A stretch of DNA of 47,602 nucleotides from NCBI GenBank assembly GCA_017512365.1, contig JAFWGQ010000030.1, forward strand, positions 1-47,602, in the 5' to 3' direction. The notes below the pieces were generated by a model. The model did not search any database and was not told the DNA's origin. It saw nothing but the letters and a program-made list of their open reading frames with translations. This document shows, one piece after another, positions 6,934 through 16,085 of this stretch (within the stretch, counting starts at the first letter, position 1; each line of letters begins with the position of its first letter). Source of the DNA: Mogibacterium sp. (GTDB taxonomy: Bacteria; Bacillota; Clostridia; Peptostreptococcales; Anaerovoracaceae). The translations under genes were made by a program, and so were the position numbers.

Positions 6934-7923
6934 TCAGTATATGAACACAGGAGTACCCTCTGCGACCATGTCATACAAAGCCGCCGCCTGTGATTCAGGC
7001 ATGTTGATGCATCCGTGAGAGCCGTCGCCCCTGTAAATACCGCCTCCGAAGTCGGATCTCCAGCTTGCGTCATGCATGCCGTATTCGCTCCCGATGAACG
7101 CCATCCAGTACTTCACGAAAGATTCGTACTCATCGCCGTTGTCCTCCAGACCCTTGAGCGTGACGTTGCGGGCTTTGTATATCACGCTGTACTGGCCTGT
7201 AGGCGTATCGTGATTTCCGGCATTGCCCGTGACGACAGGAGAGCTCAGAGCGACGCTGTCGTCCACGAAGTATGTAAGCTGCTGATCGGCTATGCTGACC
7301 CATATATATGTGCCGTGCATGCCGTAGTGCGGATTCTCAACAGTCACGGTCGCCTCCGCCTCGGCCTTGTTTCCGCTCGGATCTTCCGCGACAGCCTTTA
7401 CTGTATATTCGCCGGCTGTATAGTAATCGACATCCATGTCACTGACGCTCAGCTTTACATCGCCGCTGTTGTCGGTCACTACGAACATGGACTCCAGCTC
7501 CTCCTCGCTGAGGACAGTTCCCGTATATGTGGTCAGGTCATTCGTCTCGGTGAATTCAGGCGGATCGTTGTCGACTATGTCTATGTTGTATTTCCGGTAC
7601 TGGTGGCCCTTGTACATGATCGTCAGCGTGTGCTCGCCGGCGCTGTCGAAGATCTGTCCCTTTACAGGCTCTCCGTCATAGAGTATCTCGGTGTTTTCGA
7701 GTATGAACTGACGGTCTTCGTCGGACGCATCAGAAAGATCGACATATTCTTCTATGTCGGCAGGCACCGTTTCGCCCAGTTCGAGCCCGAAGCTGGTATA
7801 CGAATATTTGGGATTGAGATGGAGCACCGGATCGCACGACGCCAGAACAAAGCACGCCCCCAGCAGAAGCATGAGCGCCGCGATCTTCCTTATTGTCATT
7901 TTGCGCCTAGTACTCTTCCTCAC
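6934..7923 (-). CDS. L,D-transpeptidase (YkuD) lipoprotein with Ig-like domain
   Basis: The N-terminus is a lipoprotein signal (basic start, hydrophobic stretch, lipobox LASC with Cys30). A linker and an Ig-like DUF5011-type domain follow (about 115-200, with NDPPEFTETNDLT and AGEYTVKAVAEDPSGNKA). The YkuD catalytic domain fills 205-329, with the active-site motif SHGCINMP (Cys305). YkuD enzymes form 3-3 peptidoglycan cross-links or attach proteins to peptidoglycan outside the membrane. The listed GTG start overlaps the upstream penicillin-binding protein gene by 17 bases; an ATG at 7899 (321 residues), 7 bases past that gene's stop, is an equally good choice. It is the last gene of the SEDS-PBP cluster, so it probably acts on the same wall. 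Confidence 0.9.
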   Translation of the reverse strand: MRKSTRRKMTIRKIAALMLLLGACFVLASCDPVLHLNPKYSYTSFGLELGETVPADIEEYVDLSDASDEDRQFILENTEILYDGEPVKGQIFDSAGEHTLTIMYKGHQYRKYNIDIVDNDPPEFTETNDLTTYTGTVLSEEELESMFVVTDNSGDVKLSVSDMDVDYYTAGEYTVKAVAEDPSGNKAEAEATVTVENPHYGMHGTYIWVSIADQQLTYFVDDSVALSSPVVTGNAGNHDTPTGQYSVIYKARNVTLKGLEDNGDEYESFVKYWMAFIGSEYGMHDASWRSDFGGGIYRGDGSHGCINMPESQAAALYDMVAEGTPVFIY

Positions 7924-9304
7924 TGTACACCGGTCCTATCGCGTTGATGACTCTGGCTGCTATCGGAGCAGCTACCTCCGAGCCGTAGCCTCCGTCCTTT
8001 ACCCATACCACGAACGCGTACGGCGCGTTGTCGTCGCCTGTGAATCCGACGAACCACGCATCCGGCGTGTCGGTGCCGTTTTCGGCGGTACCGGACTTTG
8101 CGTACATGTCATAGCCGTAGAAATTGTCTTCGCCGTAGCTCTCCACTACGTTGTTCTTCATCATGCTCTTCAGCTCTGCAGCCGTGTCTTTGTCGATGTA
8201 TCGCCCGAGGCTCTTGCCTCCCATTTTCTCCTTGATGAAGGTGGCGCTCTTGAACAGCGACGGCTGTACAGGCTCTCCGCCGTTCGCGATCGCTCCCATG
8301 TATACCATCATCGCGCACGGGTTGACCAGATCGCCCGCCTGGCCTATTCCCGCCCAGCTGAGCCTGACATCATTGTCGTCCGGGAAGTCGAACGAACCGG
8401 CTGCGGTCTGTACGCCGTTCACATCAACAGGCTCCGTCAGACCCGCCTTCTTTACATACTTTTTCATGGTGTCCGCGCCGACTTCTCTTGTCAGGGCGCC
8501 GAAGGCTCCGTTGCAGGACTCCGCAAGGGCTTCCCTGAAGTCCACCGTCCCGTGTTCCCTGACGCAGACAAGCTGGCTGTCTTCTCTGTCATCGATCAGC
8601 TGGTTGACTCCGTCGCATTCGAATTCGAACTGATCCCTGTCGGGCATCGTATCTATGACGGCAGCTGATGTGACGAGCTTGAACGTGGATCCCGGCGCCA
8701 TGGTGGCGTCAAGGAAGTTGTTGAAGTAGATCGACTCCTCCTCTTCATCCTCTTCATCCTCATCGCTCTGTTCATCATAGTACAGATAATCCTGAGGATC
8801 GAAAGACGGATTGCTCACCATGCAGACTATCTCGCCTGTCTTCCAGTTGTATACTCCGACGGCGCCCGTCCTGCCGTCAAGCGCGTAGTACGCCTCCCTG
8901 TTGGCGTTGGCGTCTATGGTAAGAGAGATGCTCTTGCCGTTTGCCGTCGTATCATAGGTGCCGTTCATGAGGTCATAGCCTATGAGCTGGCTTCTGAACA
9001 TATTGATGGCTCCGGCGGGTATGTTCCCTGCCGGGTCTCCGACAGCATGCACCGTCGCGAGCCTCGTCACCCTGTCCGGGCTGTAGAACACGCCCTCAGG
9101 AGTGGCCGTCAGCAGTTCTTCGCCGTTCCTGTCCTTGACGGTGCCGCGGTTGATGTATCCGTCCGTATAGATCTGCGTGTTGCCGTAAAAGGACGCCCAC
9201 TTGCCTCCGTTCTTTACCAGTCTGTATCCGAAAACGCCGATCCCTGCCACGAGGACCATCGCAAGCATGAGGCATATCCATGCTCTTCTTTCCTGTTTGC
9301 GCAT
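7907..9304 (-). CDS. class B penicillin-binding protein (PbpA-like transpeptidase)
   Basis: This 465-residue protein has one N-terminal membrane segment (about 8-28), a short extracytoplasmic linker and a transpeptidase domain. The three catalytic motifs are present: STFK (SxxK, in APGSTFKLVTSAA), SCN (SxN) and KSGT (KTG-like). It lacks the large dimerisation domain of high-molecular-weight PBPs and matches the small PbpA type found next to FtsW/RodA genes in Gram-positives. It cross-links peptidoglycan made by the SEDS partner encoded directly upstream; that gene's stop and this ATG abut (TAGATG). An unusual run of about 15 mostly acidic residues (near 183-197) just before the catalytic Ser motif is not part of the core fold. 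Confidence 0.92.
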   Translation of the reverse strand: MRKQERRAWICLMLAMVLVAGIGVFGYRLVKNGGKWASFYGNTQIYTDGYINRGTVKDRNGEELLTATPEGVFYSPDRVTRLATVHAVGDPAGNIPAGAINMFRSQLIGYDLMNGTYDTTANGKSISLTIDANANREAYYALDGRTGAVGVYNWKTGEIVCMVSNPSFDPQDYLYYDEQSDEDEEDEEEESIYFNNFLDATMAPGSTFKLVTSAAVIDTMPDRDQFEFECDGVNQLIDDREDSQLVCVREHGTVDFREALAESCNGAFGALTREVGADTMKKYVKKAGLTEPVDVNGVQTAAGSFDFPDDNDVRLSWAGIGQAGDLVNPCAMMVYMGAIANGGEPVQPSLFKSATFIKEKMGGKSLGRYIDKDTAAELKSMMKNNVVESYGEDNFYGYDMYAKSGTAENGTDTPDAWFVGFTGDDNAPYAFVVWVKDGGYGSEVAAPIAARVINAIGPVYSEEEY

Positions 9305-10981
9305 CTAGTCCTCCTTCCTCACCGCAAGGCTGGCGTCCCGCCTCATGTCCGCCGCCTTGAAATACGCAAGCATCGCCCATGAGGTCAGAAGGCTCGTGCC
9401 TCCGGTGGATACGAACGGGAAGGTGACTCCCGTCAGAGGGAAGAGGTCTATGGCGCCGAACACGTTCAGCATCGTCTGCACGAGGAACATTGTTGCGGCG
9501 CTGCACGCCAGCAGTGTATAGAACGTGGATCTTCCCGCGACTATGCTCATCACCGCGAACACCGACAGCGTCGCTATGCAGAGCACCAGGAGGACCGCGA
9601 TCACGAAGCCCCATTCCTCCATCACAAAGCCGAATACGAGGTCGGTGTTGGAAGCGCCCACATACTTGAGCGAACCGTTGCCTGCGCCCAGGCCGAGCAT
9701 GCCTCCGCCGGCGCCGAACGACATCGTCCTGGTCTGCTGGAAGCCCAGATCGTTCATGAATTCAGGCTCCCATACATGGCCCCAGGCACTGAATCTCGAG
9801 GCTATGTACGGCTTGAATTTCAAAACCATCAGGCCCATGGCGAGCGCCGCCACGCCCGTCAGGGTCATTCTCGAAAAGTCGCCGCTCCTCAGGAAGGAGA
9901 CGACCAGATATGTCGCAAAGAATATGAGAGCCGTACCGAAGTCGCTCATCAGAGCCAGACATGCGAGGCAGAAGAACGAGAATGCCGCGTAGACTATAGT
10001 GTTCCTCCTGTTATAGAGTTCCTCGAGCGTGCCCGCTCCGATCAGTATGAAGGCCAGCTTTACAAGCTCGGACGGCTGCATCGAAACACCGCCTATCCTG
10101 ATCCAGTTGGTGGCTCCGAACTTGGCCTCTCCGAATATGAGGTTTATGAGCATGGCCGCGACGCCGAGACCGATGAGTACCGGCTTGAGCTTTTTGGTCC
10201 TGTCAAGATCTCTCAGTACCAGGCACATGAATATCATCAGCGCGACGCCGAGCACTATGGCTATGAATTCCTTCACCACTATGCCCGGGTCGGACGAAGC
10301 CGTGACCGCAAGGCTCACCGTCGACATGAAGAATGCTATCATCTCCATCTCAAAGCCCTTGCTTCCCATCGCCTTGAAGAACATGACATACGCCCACATC
10401 AGGATCGAGAGAAGCAGTATCGAGAGCAGGGCTCCCGCGGTGATCTCCGTGCCCATGGACAGCACCAGCTGCACTATCGTCATCAGCTGGAAGAACGTGA
10501 TCGCTATGAGTATCTTCCACGGCGCGACAGGCTCCTTGTCAAGGCGCCTCATGTATTTGTTGTTGCGTGACTCCTCAAGGCTCGGCGGCGTGACCGTGGA
10601 TATGACCCCGCCCGTGCCTATGTCATCGCCGGTCTCAACGAGGTACCTCTTTTCAGGATCGAGCCGGTAGCCGTTTATCTCGGACCCGGCGGCCGAATCG
10701 AGGTCCCTGAATACCCACTGCTCCTCGCCTTTTCTTATCAGCAGAGCGTGGTTGTTGGAGACTGTCTGCAGAGGTATCATGATGTCCGCCGTCTTTGACC
10801 TGCCTATGACATTCTCCCAGTGTGTTATCGGGAAGCTTCCTCCGCCCTCGACGATGAAGTACCCCCAGATCTCGGGGGTCGCCCTGGTCGACAGCAGCGA
10901 GACTATGGAGATGAGGAGTATGTAAGCTGCCAACACAACAAAGACCCACCGGAACACGGTGGTTATCTCTGTTGCCAGCAT
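9305..10981 (-). CDS. FtsW/RodA/SpoVE-family glycosyltransferase with N-terminal FHA domain
   Basis: This 558-residue protein begins with a membrane segment (about 10-30). A cytoplasmic FHA domain follows (about 45-115), with the phosphothreonine-binding signatures GRSKTADI, SNNHALL and NGYRL. About ten further membrane helices form the SEDS core, with GASNTDLVFGFVMEEWG and the final PFVSTGGTSLLTSW motif. SEDS proteins polymerise lipid II into glycan strands and work with a class B PBP, here encoded next in the operon. FHA domains bind phosphothreonine, so activity is probably tuned by a Hanks-type kinase; no kinase gene lies in the window. ATG follows a GGAG site. In related bacteria the FHA protein is often separate, so the fusion is notable. 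Confidence 0.92.
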   Translation of the reverse strand: MLATEITTVFRWVFVVLAAYILLISIVSLLSTRATPEIWGYFIVEGGGSFPITHWENVIGRSKTADIMIPLQTVSNNHALLIRKGEEQWVFRDLDSAAGSEINGYRLDPEKRYLVETGDDIGTGGVISTVTPPSLEESRNNKYMRRLDKEPVAPWKILIAITFFQLMTIVQLVLSMGTEITAGALLSILLLSILMWAYVMFFKAMGSKGFEMEMIAFFMSTVSLAVTASSDPGIVVKEFIAIVLGVALMIFMCLVLRDLDRTKKLKPVLIGLGVAAMLINLIFGEAKFGATNWIRIGGVSMQPSELVKLAFILIGAGTLEELYNRRNTIVYAAFSFFCLACLALMSDFGTALIFFATYLVVSFLRSGDFSRMTLTGVAALAMGLMVLKFKPYIASRFSAWGHVWEPEFMNDLGFQQTRTMSFGAGGGMLGLGAGNGSLKYVGASNTDLVFGFVMEEWGFVIAVLLVLCIATLSVFAVMSIVAGRSTFYTLLACSAATMFLVQTMLNVFGAIDLFPLTGVTFPFVSTGGTSLLTSWAMLAYFKAADMRRDASLAVRKED

Positions 10982-11059
10982 CGGATGATTCTCCGAAAAT
11001 GAAAGAATGCTGTCGACTAACGCCTGTATCTCAGCTTCCTCCTTTTCATTGTCCCTGTT

Positions 11060-12724
11060 TTATTGCGGCTTCCAGCTGCTCTTCAGCCCGACTATGCTGT
11101 TGAAGACCTTCTCGTCTTCGGTCGTGAGCTTTTCGTCCGCGATGTAGTAGCCCTTGCGGAAGAACTGAAATCTCTCGCCCGGCTTCACGCCTGCAGCCGA
11201 CGGTTCAGCGTATCCCCAGGTCTCGACCAGCGATGCGGGATCGAATTCCTGCTCTCCCGTCTCTTCGTTTTCCTTCATGAGGTAGCCGTATTCTCTGATC
11301 TTTATCTTTACAGCCGAATCTGCTTCGACGAAGTGGATGGTGCCCTTGACCTTGCGGCCCTCGAAGCCCTCTCCGCTCTTCGTCTCCGGATCGTATGTGC
11401 AGTGCAGGCAGACGATGTTGCCGTCCGCGTCCTTTTCGACCTCGTTGCACGTGATGAAATACGCGCCCTTGAACCTGACCTCGTTGCCCGGGAAGAGTCT
11501 GAAGTACTTCTTTGCCGGGACCTCCATGAAGTCATCTCCGTCGACCCAGAGCTCTCTGCCGAACGGGATCTCGCGCGTGCCCATCTCAGGCACCTTGGAG
11601 TTGTTCTCGACGGTGCACATCTCGGTCTGTCCCTCCGGATAGTTGTCGATGATGACCCTGATCGGGTTCTTTACGACGTTGATCGCAGGCACCTTGAGCT
11701 GGAGGTCTTCCCTGACGCACTGCTCGAGCTGCGCGATGTCTATCATCGTATCGGCCTTCGTGACTCCGATGTCGTTGCAGAACTTCCTGAGCGCCTCAGG
11801 AGTATATCCCCTGCGGCGTATGCCGGCGAGGGTGCACAGTCTCGGATCGTCCCAGCCCTCGACCTTGCCTTCTTCGACGAGCTTTCTGATGAAGCGCTTG
11901 CTCATCAGCATGGTCGTGATGTTCAGCGGCGCGAACTCGATCTGTCTCGGCGGATTAGGCCACCAGCCGACCTCGCGGACCACCCAGTCGTACAGAGGTC
12001 TGTGGTCCTCGAACTCGAGCGTGCAGATGGAATGCGTGATCCCCTCGATCGCGTCCTCTATAGGATGGGCGAAGTCGTACATAGGATAGATGCACCACTT
12101 GTCCCCCGTGTTGTGATGCGACTCATGGACCACTCTGTAGATGACAGGGTCTCTCATGTTGATGTTAGGGCTCGCCATGTCGATCTTGGCCCTGAGGCAG
12201 ATCTCGCCGTCGGCGAATTCGCCGGCTCTCATCTTCTCAAAGAGCTCGAGATTCTCCTCTACAGGCCTGTTCCTGTACGGGCTCTCCTTGCCCGGCTTTG
12301 TGAGCGTACCCCTGTATTCTCTTATCTGATCAGGAGTGAGCTCGCATACGAAGGCCTTGCCCTGCTTTATCAGCTCGACCGCGGCCTCGTACATGGTGTC
12401 GAAGTAGTCGGAAGCCCAGAGCTTCTCGTCCCACTGGAACCCAAGCCAGTTGACGTCGTTCTCGATGGACTTGACGAACTCGATGTCCTCCTTCGTAGGG
12501 TTCGTGTCGTCATATCTCAGGTTGCACCTGCCGCCGTATTTCAGAGCGGTACCGAAATTCAGGCACAGCGACTTGGCGTGTCCGATGTGAAGGTATCCGT
12601 TCGGCTCAGGCGGGAACCTCGTAACTATCTCCGTATGCTTTCCTGTGGCCAGATCCTCGTCGATTATGTCGTGGATGAAATTGCCGGCCATGTTTTTGTA
12701 TTCTTCTGCTGTTGCGAATGCCAT
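11060..12724 (-). CDS. glnS: glutaminyl-tRNA synthetase
   Basis: This 554-residue class I synthetase has [17 protein letters not shown] (the HIGH motif, about 40-55) and LMSKR (the KMSKS loop). The glutamine-specific features NLRYDDTNP and [11 protein letters not shown] are also present. The C-terminal beta-barrel anticodon-binding domains follow, so length and order match bacterial GlnRS. It charges tRNA-Gln directly. A GGAGGTAAGATA site precedes the ATG. I see no T-box leader in the 180 bases upstream. It is followed by the FHA-SEDS gene after 78 bases; a shared transcript is possible but not shown. Confidence 0.97.
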   Translation of the reverse strand: MAFATAEEYKNMAGNFIHDIIDEDLATGKHTEIVTRFPPEPNGYLHIGHAKSLCLNFGTALKYGGRCNLRYDDTNPTKEDIEFVKSIENDVNWLGFQWDEKLWASDYFDTMYEAAVELIKQGKAFVCELTPDQIREYRGTLTKPGKESPYRNRPVEENLELFEKMRAGEFADGEICLRAKIDMASPNINMRDPVIYRVVHESHHNTGDKWCIYPMYDFAHPIEDAIEGITHSICTLEFEDHRPLYDWVVREVGWWPNPPRQIEFAPLNITTMLMSKRFIRKLVEEGKVEGWDDPRLCTLAGIRRRGYTPEALRKFCNDIGVTKADTMIDIAQLEQCVREDLQLKVPAINVVKNPIRVIIDNYPEGQTEMCTVENNSKVPEMGTREIPFGRELWVDGDDFMEVPAKKYFRLFPGNEVRFKGAYFITCNEVEKDADGNIVCLHCTYDPETKSGEGFEGRKVKGTIHFVEADSAVKIKIREYGYLMKENEETGEQEFDPASLVETWGYAEPSAAGVKPGERFQFFRKGYYIADEKLTTEDEKVFNSIVGLKSSWKPQ

Positions 12725-12852
12725 TATCTTACCTCCGGTTCTGCGACCTGCTTATACCACTAAAGTATAACATAAATACCGCGGAATTATTCTTTATTTC
12801 TATATAGAAGCACGACATCATGCATGCTATCATATGTTCTAAGAGGCAATGC

Positions 12853-12877
12853 GGCCAGGGGGTCTGACCCCCTGGCC
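12853..12877. repeat. REP-like palindromic repeat, single copy
   Basis: A 25-bp near-perfect palindrome (GGCCAGGGGG, TCTGA, CCCCCTGGCC) lies between the divergent glnS and hydrogenase genes, about 20 bases upstream of the hydrogenase ribosome binding site. It is the same family as copies near 4890, 20910 and 25457. Confidence 0.8.
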
Positions 12878-12906
12878 AAAAACGCAGACCCCTTTGGAGG
12901 TAAAAA

Positions 12907-14697
12907 GTGAAAAGAGAACCTATCTATACGCAGATAAACAACTGCCGCGACTGCTACAGATGCGTCAGGCACTGCCCTGTCAAGGCGATACGTATCAAGG
13001 ACGCGCACGCCGTCATAATCCACGAACGCTGCACGTTCTGCGGCACCTGCGTCAACGAGTGCCCGAACTCGGTAAAGACCATCAGGAACGATGTCGACAA
13101 GGTCACCATGGCCTTCCTGTCAAAGCGCAAGGTCATAGTGTCGCTGGCGCCGTCGTACGTGTCGGAGTTCAAGGGCTATGAGGACAATTTCGTGAGGGCC
13201 CTGTACAGGCTCGGCTTCCACGCCGTTTCCGAGACCGCCATAGGAGCTGCCCTCGTATCGCAGGCTCTCGACATGTATTACGAGAAGCACGGATCGGTGC
13301 CTTTCATCTCGACCGCCTGCCCTTCCGTCGTTGAGCTGGTAAGGAAATACTTCCCTCAGGACATAGAGCACCTCGCTCCTGTGCCGTCTCCTCTTCAGAC
13401 GCACAGCGCGTATCTCAGAAGGCTCTACGGCGATGACATCGTCATAGTCTTCATCGGGCCGTGCATCGCCAAGAAGGTCGAGGCCGACGATCATCCGGGC
13501 TATCCGGACATAGCTCTCACCTTCAGAGAAGTCAGGGAATGGCTCGAGGAGGAGAACATCGATCTCGCCAACATGGACACCGGCGTCGCCGTGGACTTCG
13601 TGCCGATGAAGGCCGGCAAGGCCACGGCCTACCCTATAGAGAACGGTCAGATCGAGACATCGAAGATCTGGCAGAACCACTTCATCGAGCAGGAGGCCCT
13701 CTCGGTATCCGGCATCACGCGGGTGATGTCGTCCCTGAAGGGCACGCACACAGACGACTTCCTCGAAGCTCTTAACTGCGACGGAGGCTGCATCAACGGG
13801 CCGGGGACCTCGCACGAGGATTCGGCCATAATCCGCAAGAAGGCCGTTGCCACGCACGTTCTGTCGAGGCTGAACGATCCTGAAGTATTCGAGGGCGATG
13901 AGGAATTCGCCAGAGAGGTAATGGAAAAAGGCTACGGCATACTCGGCGCGGGCTCGCCTGCTCCTACCGGGCTCTCGCTCTCTCCTCATTCAGAGGACGA
14001 GATCACCGCGGCTCTCAGGAGCCTCGGAAAGACCAGGCCTGAGGATGAGCTGAACTGCGGCGGATGCGGATACCCGTCGTGCCGCGACATGGCGCGGGCC
14101 ATGCTCGACGGACTGGCGGAGACAGAGATGTGCGTGACCAAGATGAGGAAGGACGCGGAGAGCAAGGTCGACATACTGCTCTCGACCATCCCTCACGGCG
14201 TCGTCATCGTGGACAACGAGCTCAACATAGCGGACTGCAACAAACGCTTCATAGACATATTCGAGGATTATCCGGAAGGCTTCCTCGACGCCGACGGGCT
14301 GCGCTCCTTCAGGGGCACTCCTGTATCGGTGTTTGTTCCGTTCGCGGAGAAGTTCCGCGAGCAGTTCTACATGAACAAGCCTTCGCAGTACAGGTTCAGG
14401 CACGAGGGCAAGGTCATGAGGGTGACCTTCTTCCTTGTAGAGAGCAAGATGCTGCTCGGAGCCATGTTCGAGGACATCACCACGCCTTCCGTCAGGCGCG
14501 AGGCCGTGATCGAGAAGGCCGAAGAGGTCATCATGAACTCTATGAAGACGGTCCAGCAGATAGCGTCACTGCTCGGAGACAACGCGGCGGAGACCGAGAT
14601 CGTGCTGAATTCCATCATCGAGGAGTTCAACGTGCACGGCGAGGGAACGGCCGACGACGGCCTCATGATCGAAAGCGAGGGTGGTTCGGATGAATGA
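12907..14697 (+). CDS. putative sensory [FeFe]-hydrogenase with Fes and PAS domains
   Basis: The 596-residue protein has two N-terminal [4Fe-4S] motifs (Cys13/16/19/23 and CTFCGTCVNECP), then an H-cluster domain. L1 reads S135-T-A-C-P instead of TSCCP, so the usual proton-relay cysteine is Ala while the ligand Cys138 stays. L2 is GPCIAKKVE (Cys186) and L3 is NCDGGC (Cys291, Cys295). All four presumed H-cluster ligands are thus kept. A Fes-type motif CGGCGYPSC (384-392) and a PAS domain (about 415-530) follow. This layout matches the sensory (HydS/HfsB-like) hydrogenases, thought to sense H2 or redox state rather than make H2. GTG start with GGAGG seven bases upstream. The next gene, a SpoIIE-type phosphatase, overlaps its end and is the likely output. 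Confidence 0.88.
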   Translation: MKREPIYTQINNCRDCYRCVRHCPVKAIRIKDAHAVIIHERCTFCGTCVNECPNSVKTIRNDVDKVTMAFLSKRKVIVSLAPSYVSEFKGYEDNFVRALYRLGFHAVSETAIGAALVSQALDMYYEKHGSVPFISTACPSVVELVRKYFPQDIEHLAPVPSPLQTHSAYLRRLYGDDIVIVFIGPCIAKKVEADDHPGYPDIALTFREVREWLEEENIDLANMDTGVAVDFVPMKAGKATAYPIENGQIETSKIWQNHFIEQEALSVSGITRVMSSLKGTHTDDFLEALNCDGGCINGPGTSHEDSAIIRKKAVATHVLSRLNDPEVFEGDEEFAREVMEKGYGILGAGSPAPTGLSLSPHSEDEITAALRSLGKTRPEDELNCGGCGYPSCRDMARAMLDGLAETEMCVTKMRKDAESKVDILLSTIPHGVVIVDNELNIADCNKRFIDIFEDYPEGFLDADGLRSFRGTPVSVFVPFAEKFREQFYMNKPSQYRFRHEGKVMRVTFFLVESKMLLGAMFEDITTPSVRREAVIEKAEEVIMNSMKTVQQIASLLGDNAAETEIVLNSIIEEFNVHGEGTADDGLMIESEGGSDE

Positions 14698-15964
14698 CCT
14701 CTGCATAGATATCGATTATTCACAGCTTTACAAGCACGGGCAGAAAATAGGCGGAGACGTTTTCTTCCTGGACAGGGCCACAGGCAGCAATGTCATCACC
14801 GCCATCCTTTCGGACGGTCTGGGAAGCGGCGTCAGGGCCAATGTGCTGGCATCCCTTACATCGCACATGGCAAGCAAGCTGTCTCTGTCTCCGATGGAGC
14901 TCAGGCGTTCAGCCGAGGTCATCATGGACACCCTGCCGGTCGACAGCGTCAAGGGCATCAGCTATTCGACCTTTACGATCGCGAGGATCATCTTCTCGGA
15001 CACCAAGTCCTTTATCAGGGTGGAGCTGGTCGAATACGACAATCCGGACAGCCTGAGATTCTCGGGCGCCGGTCCTGTAGAATGGAAAAAGGAGTCGGTC
15101 AGGCTCAGGCGAAAGGCCGCTATCAAGGAAGAGATAGTCTATTCATCGACTTTTGAGATGAAGGAAGGCGACAGGCTCATATTCTTCAGCGACGGAGTAG
15201 CCCAGGCCGGAGTGTCACTGGGACAGGCTTCCGAACAGAGGAGAGACGCCGCCTACACTTCGTTCGATCACATGCCTCACCGTCAGAAAAAGGCTCAGCC
15301 TGTGACAGCCAAGGGCTGGGGCCTCGATAATGTCACGGAGTACATCAGCGGCTCTCTGAAGAAAGAACCCGACATATCCTCGCGCCAGCTGGCCCGCGAC
15401 ATAGTGACGCAGGCGTATAAGTACGACGGCTATAAGCCCAACGACGACATAACCTGCTGCGTCATCAGCGTGAGAAAGCCGAGGCGCACCCTTATCATCA
15501 CGGGAGCTCCGAGGAACCGCGAGTCGGACAAAAAGCTCGGCGAGATAATCAGGAATTTCGAAGGACAGATCATAGTATGCGGAGGAACTACCGCAAAGAT
15601 AGTTGCAAGGGAGCTCGGCAGGGACATCACAGCCGACAAGTCACCGGCAGGAGGTCTGCCGCCTTCAAGCGTGATCGAAGGCATCGATCTTGTGACGGAA
15701 GGCATGATCACCCTCTCAGCCGTCGCGGACAGGCTGAGCAAAAAAGTGCTGCTGAAGGAAATGAATGAGGACGCCGCCAAGCGCATGATAAAGCTTCTCA
15801 GGGAGACCGACCAGATCGAGATCATCGCCGGCACCAAGATCAACGACGAGCTCGACGATCCTGCGACCGCTGCCAAGATAGGTCTCAGGTTCCCGGTCAT
15901 AGACTCGATCTCCCGCTCCCTCCGCAATAATTACTTCAAGGAGTGCGAGGTAAGGTATCTCTGA
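14690..15964 (+). CDS. SpoIIE-family PP2C phosphatase paired with the sensory hydrogenase
   Basis: I chose the ATG at 14690, overlapping the hydrogenase stop (GATGAATGA) with AGGGTGG upstream; a GTG nine bases earlier is possible. The 424-residue protein has a SpoIIE/PP2C phosphatase domain (about 5-265). It shows the metal-binding motifs LSDGLGSGVRAN, FFSDGVAQAG and NDDITCCVIS. Such enzymes dephosphorylate serine or threonine on anti-sigma antagonists and similar proteins. The last 160 residues (from TLIITGAPRN, with VCGGTTAKIVARELGRDI) form a separate domain I cannot name. Similar phosphatases are encoded beside PAS-linked sensory hydrogenases, so I infer that H2 or redox sensing controls its activity; the target is not in view. 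A strong terminator follows. Confidence 0.85.
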   Translation: MNDLCIDIDYSQLYKHGQKIGGDVFFLDRATGSNVITAILSDGLGSGVRANVLASLTSHMASKLSLSPMELRRSAEVIMDTLPVDSVKGISYSTFTIARIIFSDTKSFIRVELVEYDNPDSLRFSGAGPVEWKKESVRLRRKAAIKEEIVYSSTFEMKEGDRLIFFSDGVAQAGVSLGQASEQRRDAAYTSFDHMPHRQKKAQPVTAKGWGLDNVTEYISGSLKKEPDISSRQLARDIVTQAYKYDGYKPNDDITCCVISVRKPRRTLIITGAPRNRESDKKLGEIIRNFEGQIIVCGGTTAKIVARELGRDITADKSPAGGLPPSSVIEGIDLVTEGMITLSAVADRLSKKVLLKEMNEDAAKRMIKLLRETDQIEIIAGTKINDELDDPATAAKIGLRFPVIDSISRSLRNNYFKECEVRYL

Positions 15965-15987
15965 TCCGGATATCAGGAATCAAAAAA

Positions 15988-16040
15988 GAAACAACTTTAC
16001 AGCGATCCGTATTTCCGGATGTACTGTAAAGTTGTTTTTT
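15988..16040. terminator. bidirectional terminator between convergent genes
   Basis: AACAACTTTACAG (15990-16002) pairs with CTGTAAAGTTGTT (16024-16036). The hairpin is flanked by TTTTTT on the plus strand and by a T-rich run on the minus strand. It serves the phosphatase gene (plus) and probably also the ABC pair (minus). Confidence 0.88.
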
Positions 16041-16085
16041 ATGCTGATGAGCCATACTCTCAGTCTATGCGATACACAGCCTTCA

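Noticed and set aside
12725-12906. T-box leader upstream of glnS
   Set aside because: I looked for the conserved T-box sequence and terminator/antiterminator pair and saw neither.
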